Shown: positions 35,958 through 45,299, numbered from the stretch's first letter. The stretch: 64,000 bases of DNA from Methanosphaerula palustris E1-9c (GCF_000021965.1 NC_011832.1:1302001-1366000); one strand, 5' to 3'. Notes: generated from the sequence alone by a model not told the origin. Numbers and translations: made by a program.

Positions 35958-36608
35958 ATGCGTGATCCGTCTGTGAATCTTCTTGTTGAATACCTGATTG
36001 AAGGAGACAGGAAGAGAAGTCTCAGTGAAGCAAAAAGACTCCTTGATGCCCATGTAGAACGGGAAAAAATCATCATAGACGGGGTAGAAATGGCGATGAA
36101 GCGGCTGGAGACCAAGTGTACCATCGAACAGTTCAATCTGCTTGAGATTATGATCGCCGGTCGCGCTGCCATGGAGGTGGTAAATTACCTGTACCCACCG
36201 GACAGTCCCCGGCACAATACAGAGGGAACAGTCGTCATCGGGACCCCGGAAGGTGATGTACATGACCTTGGGAAAAATATCCTCAAAATGGTTTTGACCG
36301 CAGAGGGATACCAGGTTGTCGATTGTGGCAAAGATTGTCCTCTCGATCTGATGGCTGATGCCGTTAAGCGAGAGGGCGCTCTTGCGATCTGTATAAGCGG
36401 CCTGATAACCCCTATGATTCCGCTTGTGAGGCAGATGAAAACCAAACTGGCCGAGCGGGGAATGATGAATGTCAAAGTTATTGCGGGGGGTGCAGCGTTA
36501 CGGCAAGCCACTGCAAAAAGTTTAAATGTCGATTTTGTCGCCGATACGGCCTTCGATGTATCGGGGTATCTCAAAGAGACGGCTGGGGAGAATGATGAAC
36601 AGCATTGA
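35958..36608 (+). CDS. Methyltransferase corrinoid protein (MtaC/MtbC-like)
   Basis: 216 residues, the normal size. The N-terminal 85 residues form the helical cap of cobalamin-dependent methyl carriers; the rest is the B12-binding Rossmann domain. Base-off/His-on cobalamin binding is shown by GTPEGDVHDLGKNI (Asp100, His102, Gly105), the Ser in ICISGLITPM and the late VIAGGAALRQ. It would carry a methyl group on Co(III) in the cytoplasm. The following gene encodes an MtaA/MtbA-like protein and overlaps it by 17 bases. No substrate-specific methyltransferase gene (MtaB, MttB, MtbB types) is in the window, so the methyl donor is unknown. An AAGGAT site precedes the ATG. Confidence 0.92.
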   Translation: MRDPSVNLLVEYLIEGDRKRSLSEAKRLLDAHVEREKIIIDGVEMAMKRLETKCTIEQFNLLEIMIAGRAAMEVVNYLYPPDSPRHNTEGTVVIGTPEGDVHDLGKNILKMVLTAEGYQVVDCGKDCPLDLMADAVKREGALAICISGLITPMIPLVRQMKTKLAERGMMNVKVIAGGAALRQATAKSLNVDFVADTAFDVSGYLKETAGENDEQH

Positions 36609-37608
36609 ACGCATCGTGTCAACGCTGAATTTTGAAAAACCAGACCGGGTGCCGGTGATCGCACAGGTCTTCGGTCATGCGGCAACAGTAGCCGGCATGA
36701 ATCTTGGTGAGTATATCAGGGATGGCGAACTGCTTGCACGGGGTCAGATCAGGGCCCTGGATCGGTACGGCTATGATGCAGTCTTTGCCCTGATGGACAC
36801 GTCCGTGGAGACCGAAGCAGCTGGATCTGTCCTGACTTATTTTAAAAATAAATATCCTATCGTCAAATCGTATGCTCTCTCGCAGGACACTGATCCGGAC
36901 AACCTATCAGTACCGGATCCGCACCAGGCCGGGCGTATGCCGGCTCTCTTAAACGCCGCAGGGATCCTGCGGGAGGAGATCGGTGACGAGGTGCTGGTTG
37001 TCGGCTGTGTGCTGGGGCCTCTAACCCTGGCAACCCAGCTGCTCGGTATTGAACAGGCTCTCTATCTGGCAATCGATGATCCTGAACAGTTTGGCCGTGT
37101 GCTGGATTTCGCGACAGACGTCGTTATCCGATTTGGTACAGCGCAGATCGAAGCGGGAGTGCATCTACCAGTGGTTTTTGATCCATCAGCTTCACCAGCT
37201 GTGATCCCCCCCATGTTCTTTTACGAGTTTGAGGTGCCACGGCTTACACGGTTATTCTCATCCTTAAAAGAACATGGCGCGGTAGCAAACTGGCTGCATA
37301 TCGCCGGGTCTGTCGGCTCTATCCTTCCGTTTTACCCGGAAGCCGGCGTTGATATTGCAAATTTCGATTACTCTGTCAACCCGCTGGATGCTCAGGAAGC
37401 ACTTCCCAGAACCGTTCTTGATGGTAACATCAGGCCATGGTCCTTTGTGGAGGCACCACCTGAAGAGATCACACGTGAATCGTCCCGACTCATGGACAGG
37501 TTCGCGCACCGTGGGGGTTTTATCCTGTCGTCAGGGTGTGAGATTCCCCTGGAGTCCCGACAGGAGAATGTGATGGCCCTGGTCATGGCTGCCCGCACGA
37601 GGGGCTAG
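36592..37608 (+). CDS. Uroporphyrinogen decarboxylase-family methyltransferase homologue (MtaA/MtbA-like)
   Basis: 338 residues from the ATG at 36592 (tandem ATGs, GGGGAG just upstream). The URO-D TIM-barrel begins RIVSTLNFEKPDRVPVIAQV, as in MtaA/MtbA, which move methyl groups from corrinoid proteins to coenzyme M. Those enzymes bind zinc through His-x-Cys...Cys. Here the site reads His236-Ile-Ala238 (NWLHIAGSV) and Cys316 (LSSGCEIPLE), so the middle Cys is Ala. It may use another ligand or substrate, or have lost CoM activation. It lies between the corrinoid gene (overlapping) and the activator gene (two bases downstream), so the three products surely work together. Confidence 0.87.
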   Translation: MMNSIERIVSTLNFEKPDRVPVIAQVFGHAATVAGMNLGEYIRDGELLARGQIRALDRYGYDAVFALMDTSVETEAAGSVLTYFKNKYPIVKSYALSQDTDPDNLSVPDPHQAGRMPALLNAAGILREEIGDEVLVVGCVLGPLTLATQLLGIEQALYLAIDDPEQFGRVLDFATDVVIRFGTAQIEAGVHLPVVFDPSASPAVIPPMFFYEFEVPRLTRLFSSLKEHGAVANWLHIAGSVGSILPFYPEAGVDIANFDYSVNPLDAQEALPRTVLDGNIRPWSFVEAPPEEITRESSRLMDRFAHRGGFILSSGCEIPLESRQENVMALVMAARTRG

Positions 37609-37610
37609 TC

Positions 37611-39227
37611 GTGCCAGTGCTGACGGTTCGTCTCGAAGATCGGGTAGTAGATACCCATTTTGTCGCTGGCCAGTCTCTACGAGAAATTCTGGATTCAACT
37701 GATATACGGGTACGTGCCGGGTGTAATGGGAGCGGGGCATGCGGTTTATGCCGCATTCGGATCGAATCGGGAAACGTCCATAAGCCGACAGAAATAGAAC
37801 GTTCTATCCTTGACAGTTCCCTGCGTGCACAGGGGGTTCGTCTCGCCTGCCAGGTAAAACCGGAAAAAAATCTACAGATCAGGATCCTTGATCGGGCCCC
37901 TCGATCAAATTGGAGAAATCTACCGGAGACGAAAGGGTGTTGTATCGCACAACAACCTTTCTTCCCCTTAAGAGATTTTTCCCGCAGAGAAACAACTCTG
38001 TATGGCGTGGCAGTGGACCTCGGCACCACGCACATCAACATCTCACTCTATAACCTTGTAGCAGGCAAACGGTTGGCAGGACGAGTTGGCCAAAATCCGC
38101 AGATGGATTCCGGTTCTGATATAATGACACGTCTCGTTGTCGCGTCCGGGTCGATCGAACAGGCTAACAGGTTGAGCAGGCAGGTAAGAGAGGCAATTGG
38201 TGAAGCACTGCAGGATATTGCATCCCGCGATGGAATCAATCTTTTACAGGTGGTCCGGTTTTCCCTCGTAGGAAATACAGCCATGCTGGCGTTACTCTCC
38301 GGACGAAATTATGATCTCCTCATTACGCCCGGCCACTGGGCAGGAGATATTGAGTGCTTGCCACAAGATCCCGGGGCCTGGGCGGCCGAATGGGAGATTG
38401 ACCCTGATGCAGCGATAGAGATCCTGCCACCACTTGCCGGTTTTGTGGGTTCTGATCTGCTGGCAGGCGTGCTTGCAACGCACCTGACCGACAGCAGAGA
38501 GAAGAGCCTCTTCATTGATTTCGGTACCAATTCTGAAATGGGTGTTTGGGATGGAGAGGTGCTGTGGGTTACATCGGCTGCCGGAGGACCTGCATTTGAG
38601 AGCAATGGTTTTACGTGCGGGATGCCGGCTGAACCCGGGGCGGTCTACCGGGTACGCTTCAGGGATGAAACACTGTCTCTCTCTATTATTGCCGGGGATG
38701 ATCTCCGGGGGCTGTGCGGTTCGGGAATCATCGATCTCATAGCAGGTCTTGTTGAACGGGGGATAGTAACAGAAAAAGGTCAGTTTGCACCTGAATATTC
38801 AGATGAGGGGTTTGTTGTTTCAAAACATGATCCACGGATCGTCCTGAAAAAATCAGATGTCGATCTATTTCAGCGTGCCAAGGCCGCAATAGGGACCGGT
38901 ATCCAGGTTCTGCTGGAAAAAGGAGGTATGGATCCTTCAGATATAGAGCACATTTATATCGGCGGAATTTTTGGTCACTTTCTGGATATAAAAAATGCTC
39001 AGAAGATCGGGCTGTTGCCCATGATAGCTCCCGATAGGATCCATCTATGCGGAAACACCGCATTGAAAGGATGCGAGATGGCTCTCCTTTCATCTCAGGC
39101 TGTCGACAAACTGAAACATATACGCAGAATCGCACGTTTTATCAACCTTTCAGAGTGTCGTAATTTTGATGATATCTATTTAGAGAATCTCTACCTCCAG
39201 CCATTTTGGGGGATGAACCATGACTAA
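37611..39227 (+). CDS. RACo-like corrinoid reductive activase (2Fe-2S plus ASKHA ATPase)
   Basis: 538 residues; GTG start right behind the methyltransferase-like gene. Residues 1-90 are a plant-type 2Fe-2S ferredoxin domain (CNGSGACGLC, then LACQV). From about residue 125 follows the DUF4445/ASKHA region with ATP-binding loops YGVAVDLGTTHINISLY, IDFGTNSEMGVW and YIGGIFGHFLDIKNAQKIG. This matches activators that use ATP to reduce inactive Co(II) corrinoid back to Co(I). Methanogen RamA is a different, ferredoxin-type version (with 4Fe-4S centres), so this form is of the bacterial acetogen/O-demethylase type. Its presence confirms that the corrinoid protein is redox active. The stop overlaps the sensor kinase start by 8 bases. 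Confidence 0.92.
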   Translation: MPVLTVRLEDRVVDTHFVAGQSLREILDSTDIRVRAGCNGSGACGLCRIRIESGNVHKPTEIERSILDSSLRAQGVRLACQVKPEKNLQIRILDRAPRSNWRNLPETKGCCIAQQPFFPLRDFSRRETTLYGVAVDLGTTHINISLYNLVAGKRLAGRVGQNPQMDSGSDIMTRLVVASGSIEQANRLSRQVREAIGEALQDIASRDGINLLQVVRFSLVGNTAMLALLSGRNYDLLITPGHWAGDIECLPQDPGAWAAEWEIDPDAAIEILPPLAGFVGSDLLAGVLATHLTDSREKSLFIDFGTNSEMGVWDGEVLWVTSAAGGPAFESNGFTCGMPAEPGAVYRVRFRDETLSLSIIAGDDLRGLCGSGIIDLIAGLVERGIVTEKGQFAPEYSDEGFVVSKHDPRIVLKKSDVDLFQRAKAAIGTGIQVLLEKGGMDPSDIEHIYIGGIFGHFLDIKNAQKIGLLPMIAPDRIHLCGNTALKGCEMALLSSQAVDKLKHIRRIARFINLSECRNFDDIYLENLYLQPFWGMNHD

Positions 39228-42200
39228 AAAACCATTTCGTAATACCCAGGAATATTTTCATGCCTTTATCAGGACTGCGCAATACATCCCTAACCTGACA
39301 ACACGACAGGATATTCTGAGTGAAACCGGCAGTGTCTTAGTCAACTTCTTCGGTGCAGATCTTATTGGATTCTTTGAACCGGGAAAAGACGGCGAGATTG
39401 AAGGCCATCACTGGGTTTTACCGGAAGGTATGCCGGGTACTGCACTCCTGACCAGGGAAACAGAAATGATCGTTACTGGAGTCCTGGAAACAGGATTTCT
39501 TGCTGCACAACAGATAGATATAACGGAACCATATGCAACTGTTTTTTTACCGATCCTATGGGAGAATCAGACTGCAGCAGTCATGCTGATAGGCCACCGG
39601 ACATCCGATCCCATTCCAAAAGAATTGCTCAATATCTATCTTGCAGTTGCAGGCCTCGTGACCAATGCACTTGCCGGTGCCTACAAGGGATTTAAAAATA
39701 TCAAAGCGAGAAAACGTGCGGAGGAGAGTCTGGAGTATGAGAGAAAGCAACTGCTTTCGCTTTTTAACAGTATTGATGAGATCATCTATGTCTCCGACCT
39801 GTATACCTATGAAGTACTGTACATGAACGATGCATTCCTGCGATTACTCAAAAAGGATGCAGTTGGTGGACTCTGTTATCAGGAACTTCAGGGACTGGAT
39901 CATCCCTGTGAATTCTGCACAAATGAGATCCTTTTAAAAAACAGGGATAAACCCTATCGGTGGGAATACCATAACCCCTTCATCAATAGGGATTTTGAGA
40001 TCGTCGATCGGGTTATTACCTGGCCGGATGGGCGGGATGTACGATTTGAATTTGCCAAGGATATCACCGAGCGGAAAGTGGCGGAGGACGCACTCCTTGT
40101 TAAGAACCAGATCTTCGAGACCACTGTAGAAGGTGTATCTCTGATCCGGACCTGCGACGAGGTGATCGTTTATACCAATTCAAAATTTGAAAAGATGTTT
40201 GGTTATGAAAAAGGAGAGTTAATCGGGAACCATGTATCAGTGGTCAATGCTCCTAACGATGAAATGAGTCCCAGGAGTTCTGCAGAAGAGATCATGAAAG
40301 CCCTCGATGAAATGGGTAAATGGAGAGGGGAAGTAAAAAACATCAGAAAAGATGACACCATAGTCTGGTGTTCTGTCGTCGTCTCCACGTTTGAACATCC
40401 TGATTTTGGAAGTGTCTGGATTTCTGCTCATACTGACATCACCGAGCGTAAGCAGGCTGAAGAGGCTGTTCAGACTGCTGTAAAATTAAACCAGTTGATC
40501 GATACGATGTCGGTCAGTGAATGCATGAGTTTTACTCTCGATGAAGCAGAACGACTGACCTCAAGCAGGATCGGCTTTTTTCATTTCGTCGATCCGGATG
40601 AACAGATGCTCCACCTGGTCACCTGGTCGACAGAAACCCGAAAACACTGCTCTATCCCTGAGGAACACGAGCAGAACTATCCGGTTTCCAAAGCCGGCGT
40701 CTGGGTAGATTGTCTCCGTGAGCGTAAACCGGTTATCCACAATGATTACATCAGCCTCCCCCACAAAAAAGGCCTGTCTAAAGCCCATATTCCCGTGACC
40801 CGGGAACTGGTTGTTCCGATTTTCGATGAGGATACCATTGTCGCAATCATCGGTGTGGGCAACAAAACGACAGATTATGATGAGATGGACATCGACGTGC
40901 TGACCCTTCTTGCAAGCAACGTATGGACGTTGATCCAGCGCAAGCGGGCGGAAGAGGCCCTCAAAGAGAGCGAGCAGAAATTCCGCGAGATCTTCAATAA
41001 TGTCAATGATGGAATTGAACTTTACGAGTTCAGGAGTGACGATCTTCCCGGGAACTACCTGGAAGTGAACGACGTCACCTGCCGGATGCTCCAGTATTCC
41101 CGGGAAGAACTCCTTCATCATAGCCCACTCGATTTTATTACAGATTCACACAAATCCTCTTTGAGCGATATCAGGAAAGAATTAGTCACCCTCGGACTTT
41201 CACAGTTTGAAACGGAATATCGGAGAAGAGACGGAACGATAGTTCCCGTTGAAATAAACGCTCATATCGTTGTCCTCCACGAAAAAAATATGCTCCTCTC
41301 CGTTGTCCGGGATATCACCGAACGGAAGAAAATCGAGGAAGAAGAACGGTTGACACGCGAGCGGTTCGAGATGCTATTGAAGGTTTCCGAGATGCAGGAT
41401 GCCAGCGAAACGGACTTATCCGAATATGTCATGGAAGTTGCCTGCCGAATGACTGGCAGCACGTTCGCATTCATTGGGATTATGACATCTGACGAATCGG
41501 TGATGGATCTCATTTCGTGGTCGAGGTCAACCATGCTGGACTGCAAGGTTGCCGTATCGCCGATTCATTTCCCGGTACAAAGAGCCGGCATATGGGCGGA
41601 TGCAATACGGACGCACAAGCCGAAGATCGTCAATCATTATTCTGCACCTCATCCGGGCAAAAAAGGGTTACCCGTGGGACATGTCAGGATCACGCGGTTC
41701 CTCTCGCTCCCGATACTTGTCAATGGGAAGGTCGTTTTGGTTGTAGCGGTTGCCAACAAACTGTCAGATTACGATGAAGCCGATGTCACCCGATTGACAC
41801 TCATGATGCAGGGTGTGTGGGGCAATCTCCAAAAAAGGAGATCAGATGAAGCACTCAAGATGAGCGAGGAGAAGTTTCGTGACATATTCAACAATACCTC
41901 TGATGCGATGCATCTTCATCTGATCGGGGACGCCGGGTCACCCGGCAGATTCACCGATATCAACGATGTTGCCTGCCGGATGATTGGATATACCCGGGAA
42001 GAGATGCTTGCAAAAACCCCGCTCGAAATCGCAGTTGACTATTACAACCCTTCCCTGGAAAAAAATATTGAAGAACAACGAACCATTGAAAGTGCAAGAT
42101 TTGAAACGGAGTATCGGACAAAGGATGGAATGCTCATCCCTGTCGAAGTCAACACCCATGTTGTCACCATTCTGGGAAAAAAATTGATGCTCGGGACTGC

Positions 42201-42897
42201 CCGGGATATCTCTGAGCGGAAACGGGTTGAAGAGGCCCTGCAACTGGTCAATAAGAAGCTGAACCTGCTCTCAAGCATCACCCGTCATGATATCAACAAC
42301 CAGATCTTCGCCTTGAAGGCATTCCTTGAACTCTCAAAAGAATCTCTTGATGATTTCACCATGACTTCGGAGTGTCTCTGCAAGGCGGAGCGAGCTGCAA
42401 ATGCCATTGAACGTCAGATAGCCTTCACGAAGGAGTATCAGGATCTGGGGGTACATGCACCGGTCTGGCAGAGTGTGGATGCAAGTATTACTAAAGCGCT
42501 GACTGTGTTGCCCATGCGGGACGTCCGGATTGCTTCGGAGGTCAACGATCTCGAAGTGTTTGCTGATCCGCTTTTTGAGAAGGTGTTTTATAATCTGATC
42601 GATAATGCCCTGAAATACGGCGGGCAGAGGATGACTGTGATTCGGGTCTCCTCACAAAAATCCAAAAGAGGACTGGTTATTTCTGTTGAGAATGATGGGG
42701 TAGGTATTTCAGCAGAGGATAAAAAACGCCTCTTCGAGCGGGGCTTCGGGCACAATACCGGCCTGGGTCTCTTCCTCTCCCGCGAGATCCTTGCAATTAC
42801 TGGCATCACGATTACTGAAGCCGGTGAATCCGGTCAGTGTGCGAGGTTTGAGATGATCGTGCCGAAAGGAGGGTATCGATTTGTGTCCGAGGCATAA
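39220..42897 (+). CDS. GAF/PAS sensor histidine kinase coupled to the corrinoid cluster
   Basis: 1225 residues, no membrane segment. Approximate order: GAF (15-170), PAS (180-285, with HPCEFC), PAS (290-410), GAF (415-575), PAS (580-705), GAF (715-870), PAS (875-1005), HisKA (1010-1075) with phospho-acceptor His1023 in ITRHDINNQ, HATPase (1085-1222) with N-box IDNALKYGG, G1 ENDGVGIS and G2 GLGLFLSREI. The two later GAF domains are close repeats of each other (PVSKAGVWVDCLRERKPVIHN versus PVQRAGIWADAIRTHKPKIVN). It overlaps the activator gene by 8 bases with GGGGGATG upstream, so it is made together with the methyl-transfer proteins. No response regulator lies beside it; output is unknown. Methanosarcina kinase MsmS, which controls methylsulfide methyltransferases, offers a parallel. 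Confidence 0.92.
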   Translation: MTKKPFRNTQEYFHAFIRTAQYIPNLTTRQDILSETGSVLVNFFGADLIGFFEPGKDGEIEGHHWVLPEGMPGTALLTRETEMIVTGVLETGFLAAQQIDITEPYATVFLPILWENQTAAVMLIGHRTSDPIPKELLNIYLAVAGLVTNALAGAYKGFKNIKARKRAEESLEYERKQLLSLFNSIDEIIYVSDLYTYEVLYMNDAFLRLLKKDAVGGLCYQELQGLDHPCEFCTNEILLKNRDKPYRWEYHNPFINRDFEIVDRVITWPDGRDVRFEFAKDITERKVAEDALLVKNQIFETTVEGVSLIRTCDEVIVYTNSKFEKMFGYEKGELIGNHVSVVNAPNDEMSPRSSAEEIMKALDEMGKWRGEVKNIRKDDTIVWCSVVVSTFEHPDFGSVWISAHTDITERKQAEEAVQTAVKLNQLIDTMSVSECMSFTLDEAERLTSSRIGFFHFVDPDEQMLHLVTWSTETRKHCSIPEEHEQNYPVSKAGVWVDCLRERKPVIHNDYISLPHKKGLSKAHIPVTRELVVPIFDEDTIVAIIGVGNKTTDYDEMDIDVLTLLASNVWTLIQRKRAEEALKESEQKFREIFNNVNDGIELYEFRSDDLPGNYLEVNDVTCRMLQYSREELLHHSPLDFITDSHKSSLSDIRKELVTLGLSQFETEYRRRDGTIVPVEINAHIVVLHEKNMLLSVVRDITERKKIEEEERLTRERFEMLLKVSEMQDASETDLSEYVMEVACRMTGSTFAFIGIMTSDESVMDLISWSRSTMLDCKVAVSPIHFPVQRAGIWADAIRTHKPKIVNHYSAPHPGKKGLPVGHVRITRFLSLPILVNGKVVLVVAVANKLSDYDEADVTRLTLMMQGVWGNLQKRRSDEALKMSEEKFRDIFNNTSDAMHLHLIGDAGSPGRFTDINDVACRMIGYTREEMLAKTPLEIAVDYYNPSLEKNIEEQRTIESARFETEYRTKDGMLIPVEVNTHVVTILGKKLMLGTARDISERKRVEEALQLVNKKLNLLSSITRHDINNQIFALKAFLELSKESLDDFTMTSECLCKAERAANAIERQIAFTKEYQDLGVHAPVWQSVDASITKALTVLPMRDVRIASEVNDLEVFADPLFEKVFYNLIDNALKYGGQRMTVIRVSSQKSKRGLVISVENDGVGISAEDKKRLFERGFGHNTGLGLFLSREILAITGITITEAGESGQCARFEMIVPKGGYRFVSEA

Positions 42898-42904
42898 ATA
42901 TACC

Positions 42905-43356
42905 GACACCAGTGGAAGGTTGGTATTCCCCATTCCTTCATCATCGGCCAGGGGCTCATGCCGGTTCCGCCGGGCGCTCCGTCGATGGTGAGCAGGTCGA
43001 TCTTCGCCTCAGAACCATACCGGAGGACCATCGCCAGTTCTCTGACAGAGTAGGCCCCGGTCTTGAGGGTGACCCGTTATCTGGACAAGGATCTCGCCGA
43101 GGCCCTTGTGGAACTTCCTGTAGATCTCGATCCGGCGGTCCATCTCCGGGGATCTCTGGACCTTGCCGTTGTTATCCCGGACCAGGCCGGGGTCGATACC
43201 GCAGACGTTCTCTCCACAGACGAGGGTGATGACGGAGATGGCAGCCCCGATGGCACCGTGCTCCCAGTTGGCCCGTGCGATCTCGGTCGATCCGAGGGCG
43301 CCGGTCGACCTGCTTTTGCATTTCTGATGATCCCCTCTAAGGAATCCTTTAATCAT
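42905..43356 (-). pseudogene. Relic of FMN-binding glutamate synthase domain
   Basis: Reading the minus strand from 43356, LGSTEIARANWEHGAIGAAI and VITLVCGENVCGIDP are typical of archaeal glutamate synthase (GltB-like, FMN domain), continuing to RRIEIYRKFHKGLGEILVQ. At about 43075 the frame shifts and resumes as TLKTGAYSVRELAMVLRYGS then DLLTIDGAPGGTGMSPWPMM and KEWGIPT. Intact proteins have roughly 80-90 residues between these parts, so an internal deletion caused the shift. Both ends are missing. The relic abuts the sensor kinase gene, marking a rearrangement junction. Confidence 0.75.
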
Positions 43357-43390
43357 TCAGTTCATTGAAGGCAAAAATGGGTGAATTGGA

Positions 43391-44515
43391 TTAAACTGGT
43401 CGTTCCCCATCGTTCTCTCTTCTCTTGATGATGAACCGCTGGATCAGCCAGACTATGACCCCGGCGAGGAAACCGATCGTCACTGACGTGGCCGCCGATA
43501 CGATTCCGGTGACAAGGGTCGTCGGGAGGGCATTGGTCTTCAGACCGGATCGACCGAGATCGATCGCAACGAAGAAGAGGAGCGAGCCGAGGAGGCCGAC
43601 CGGGAAGAGGGTGACGACTCCATGATCGGCAGAGAAGATCGCGATGACGATCAATACCCCCCCGGCAATGTAGTTGGCGATGGAGGTACTGGCCCCGAAC
43701 CGGTACAGGGCCGCGACCCCTCCTGCCCCGTGGCAGACCGGGATCCCACCGAGCGGGGCTGATATCAGGTTCATGATCCCAAGAGAGGTGGAGACCCGGG
43801 CGGGGGAGACCCTGGTCTTGAAGAGATCCCCGGTGATGAGGACGACGGCTGCTATCGAGTTGGTCAGGGTCTGGATCATCTGGGGGACCACCATGGATCC
43901 GGCTGCAGCGGGCCAGTCCCCAATTCCGGGTATCGTCAACCCCTGGGGGAACGGAAATCCCCAGGCCGGCAGCCCGTGCAGGCTGATTCCCAGCGCTACC
44001 CCGATGACGAGGACTGCAATCGCTGACAGGTCAGGGAGGCGGCTGAACCGGTGTGCCATGATGAAGAAGAGGATGATCCCCACTCCGATGATCGCAAGGT
44101 AGGGGTCCGGGATTGCGTACTGGAATCCGGAACGGACGAGCAGGAGTGCAAGTCCGAGCTGGATCCCCCGGGTTACCGGTTCTGGAATGCGTTCGACGAT
44201 GACAGAGATCCAGCCGGATATACCGAGTGAGAGGAAGAGGAACCCGAGGATCAGGCCGGCAGCGGCCATCGTTCCCCTGTCGGCCTGGCCGGCGATGACG
44301 AGCACGGCGATGACCTTCATCGGTTCGACCGGGATGGGGGTCTTGTAGACGACGCCGGCGAAGAGATGCCAGAGGCCGAGGAGGAGGAGAACCGGACCGG
44401 CAGGTGCTCCGGTGGCGAGAATCATGCCGAACGTGAGCGGAAGGATGGTCCCGAAGTCGCCGAGGGATCCTGAGATCTCGGAGAGGGCATGATGAAAGGT
44501 GATGGAACGAGTCAT
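43391..44515 (-). CDS. Putative molybdate/sulfate transporter (MOT1-like, SulP relative)
   Basis: 374 residues with 10-11 hydrophobic segments. GSLGDFGTILPLTFGM near residue 16 and TPIPVEPMKVIAVL near residue 58 are the two signatures of MOT1-type anion transporters; GGIPVCHGAGGVAALYRFG near residue 258 is a third. These proteins take up molybdate or sulfate across the cytoplasmic membrane. Molybdate is attractive, because methanogens need molybdopterin enzymes and a moeB-moaD-moaE set lies nearby, but specificity is not shown. The gene is 22 bases behind the double-cubane ATPase gene on the same strand and probably shares its transcript. Confidence 0.85.
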   Translation of the reverse strand: MTRSITFHHALSEISGSLGDFGTILPLTFGMILATGAPAGPVLLLLGLWHLFAGVVYKTPIPVEPMKVIAVLVIAGQADRGTMAAAGLILGFLFLSLGISGWISVIVERIPEPVTRGIQLGLALLLVRSGFQYAIPDPYLAIIGVGIILFFIMAHRFSRLPDLSAIAVLVIGVALGISLHGLPAWGFPFPQGLTIPGIGDWPAAAGSMVVPQMIQTLTNSIAAVVLITGDLFKTRVSPARVSTSLGIMNLISAPLGGIPVCHGAGGVAALYRFGASTSIANYIAGGVLIVIAIFSADHGVVTLFPVGLLGSLLFFVAIDLGRSGLKTNALPTTLVTGIVSAATSVTIGFLAGVIVWLIQRFIIKRRENDGERPV

Positions 44516-44537
44516 GTTTATCGCGGCGACCCGGAGG

Positions 44538-45299
44538 TCACTCCATACAGGCGATCGCCGCCCCCAGCGCTCCGGTTATCTGGGGTTCCGGCGGCACCAC
44601 CAGGTCAAGCCTGAGTTCCTTCTCCAGCGCTGCCTTCACTCCGCTGTTCTTCGCCACCCCTCCGACGAAGACCACCCGGCCGTTCAGGTGTACCTGCCGT
44701 GCCATCACCGCCACTCGTTCTGCTATCCCCCTGATCAGGCCGGCAGCGATATCCTCCCGGGTACTGCCCTGGGCCCGGAGCGAGATCACTTCGGACTCGG
44801 CAAAGACGGTGCAAGTACTGCTGATCGCGACAGGGCTGGTGGACGCCCGGGCCAGGTCACCCAGGTCCTGGAGCGGTACCTCGAGCGCCCGGGCCGTATA
44901 TTCGAGGAACTTTCCAGTCCCTGCAGCACATCGGTCGTTCATCAGAAAGTCCAGGACCTTGCCGGCCCTCACCTGGATCACCTTGCTGTCCTGGCCGCCG
45001 ATATCGATGATCCCGTCTGCATCCGGCATCAGGGCCGCGACCCCCCGCGCATGTGCAGTGATCTCGCTGACGGTCCTATCAGCACAGGTCACGGTCTTTC
45101 TGCCGTACCCGGTGGCACAGATCCGCTCCACCGCCCTTTCCTGCAGATTTACCTCAGCAAGGATGCCGCCGAGGACTGCCCGGATCGCTTCCCGAAAATC
45201 AAATCCTGTCGGTCCAACCCGATAGGCCAGCAGGTCGCCGTCATCCAAAAGTACCACCTTGGTGGTCGCGGCCCCGGCGTCGATGCCGGCGACGATCAC
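44538..45299 (-). CDS. ASKHA-type ATPase activator of the double-cubane protein (BadF/HgdC family)
   Basis: 253 residues, the size of 2-hydroxyacyl-CoA dehydratase activators. ATP loops: GIDAGAATTKVVLLDD, DIGGQDSKVI and FVGGVAKNSG. The bridging 4Fe-4S cluster of the homodimer is held by Cys in NDRCAAGTGKF and in SSTCTVFAESEV. It uses ATP hydrolysis to push a low-potential electron into its partner. It overlaps the partner gene by four bases (ATGA), so the two form a unit. Related activators serve dehydratases, benzoyl-CoA reductase and double-cubane reductases. Confidence 0.92.
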   Translation of the reverse strand: MIVAGIDAGAATTKVVLLDDGDLLAYRVGPTGFDFREAIRAVLGGILAEVNLQERAVERICATGYGRKTVTCADRTVSEITAHARGVAALMPDADGIIDIGGQDSKVIQVRAGKVLDFLMNDRCAAGTGKFLEYTARALEVPLQDLGDLARASTSPVAISSTCTVFAESEVISLRAQGSTREDIAAGLIRGIAERVAVMARQVHLNGRVVFVGGVAKNSGVKAALEKELRLDLVVPPEPQITGALGAAIACME

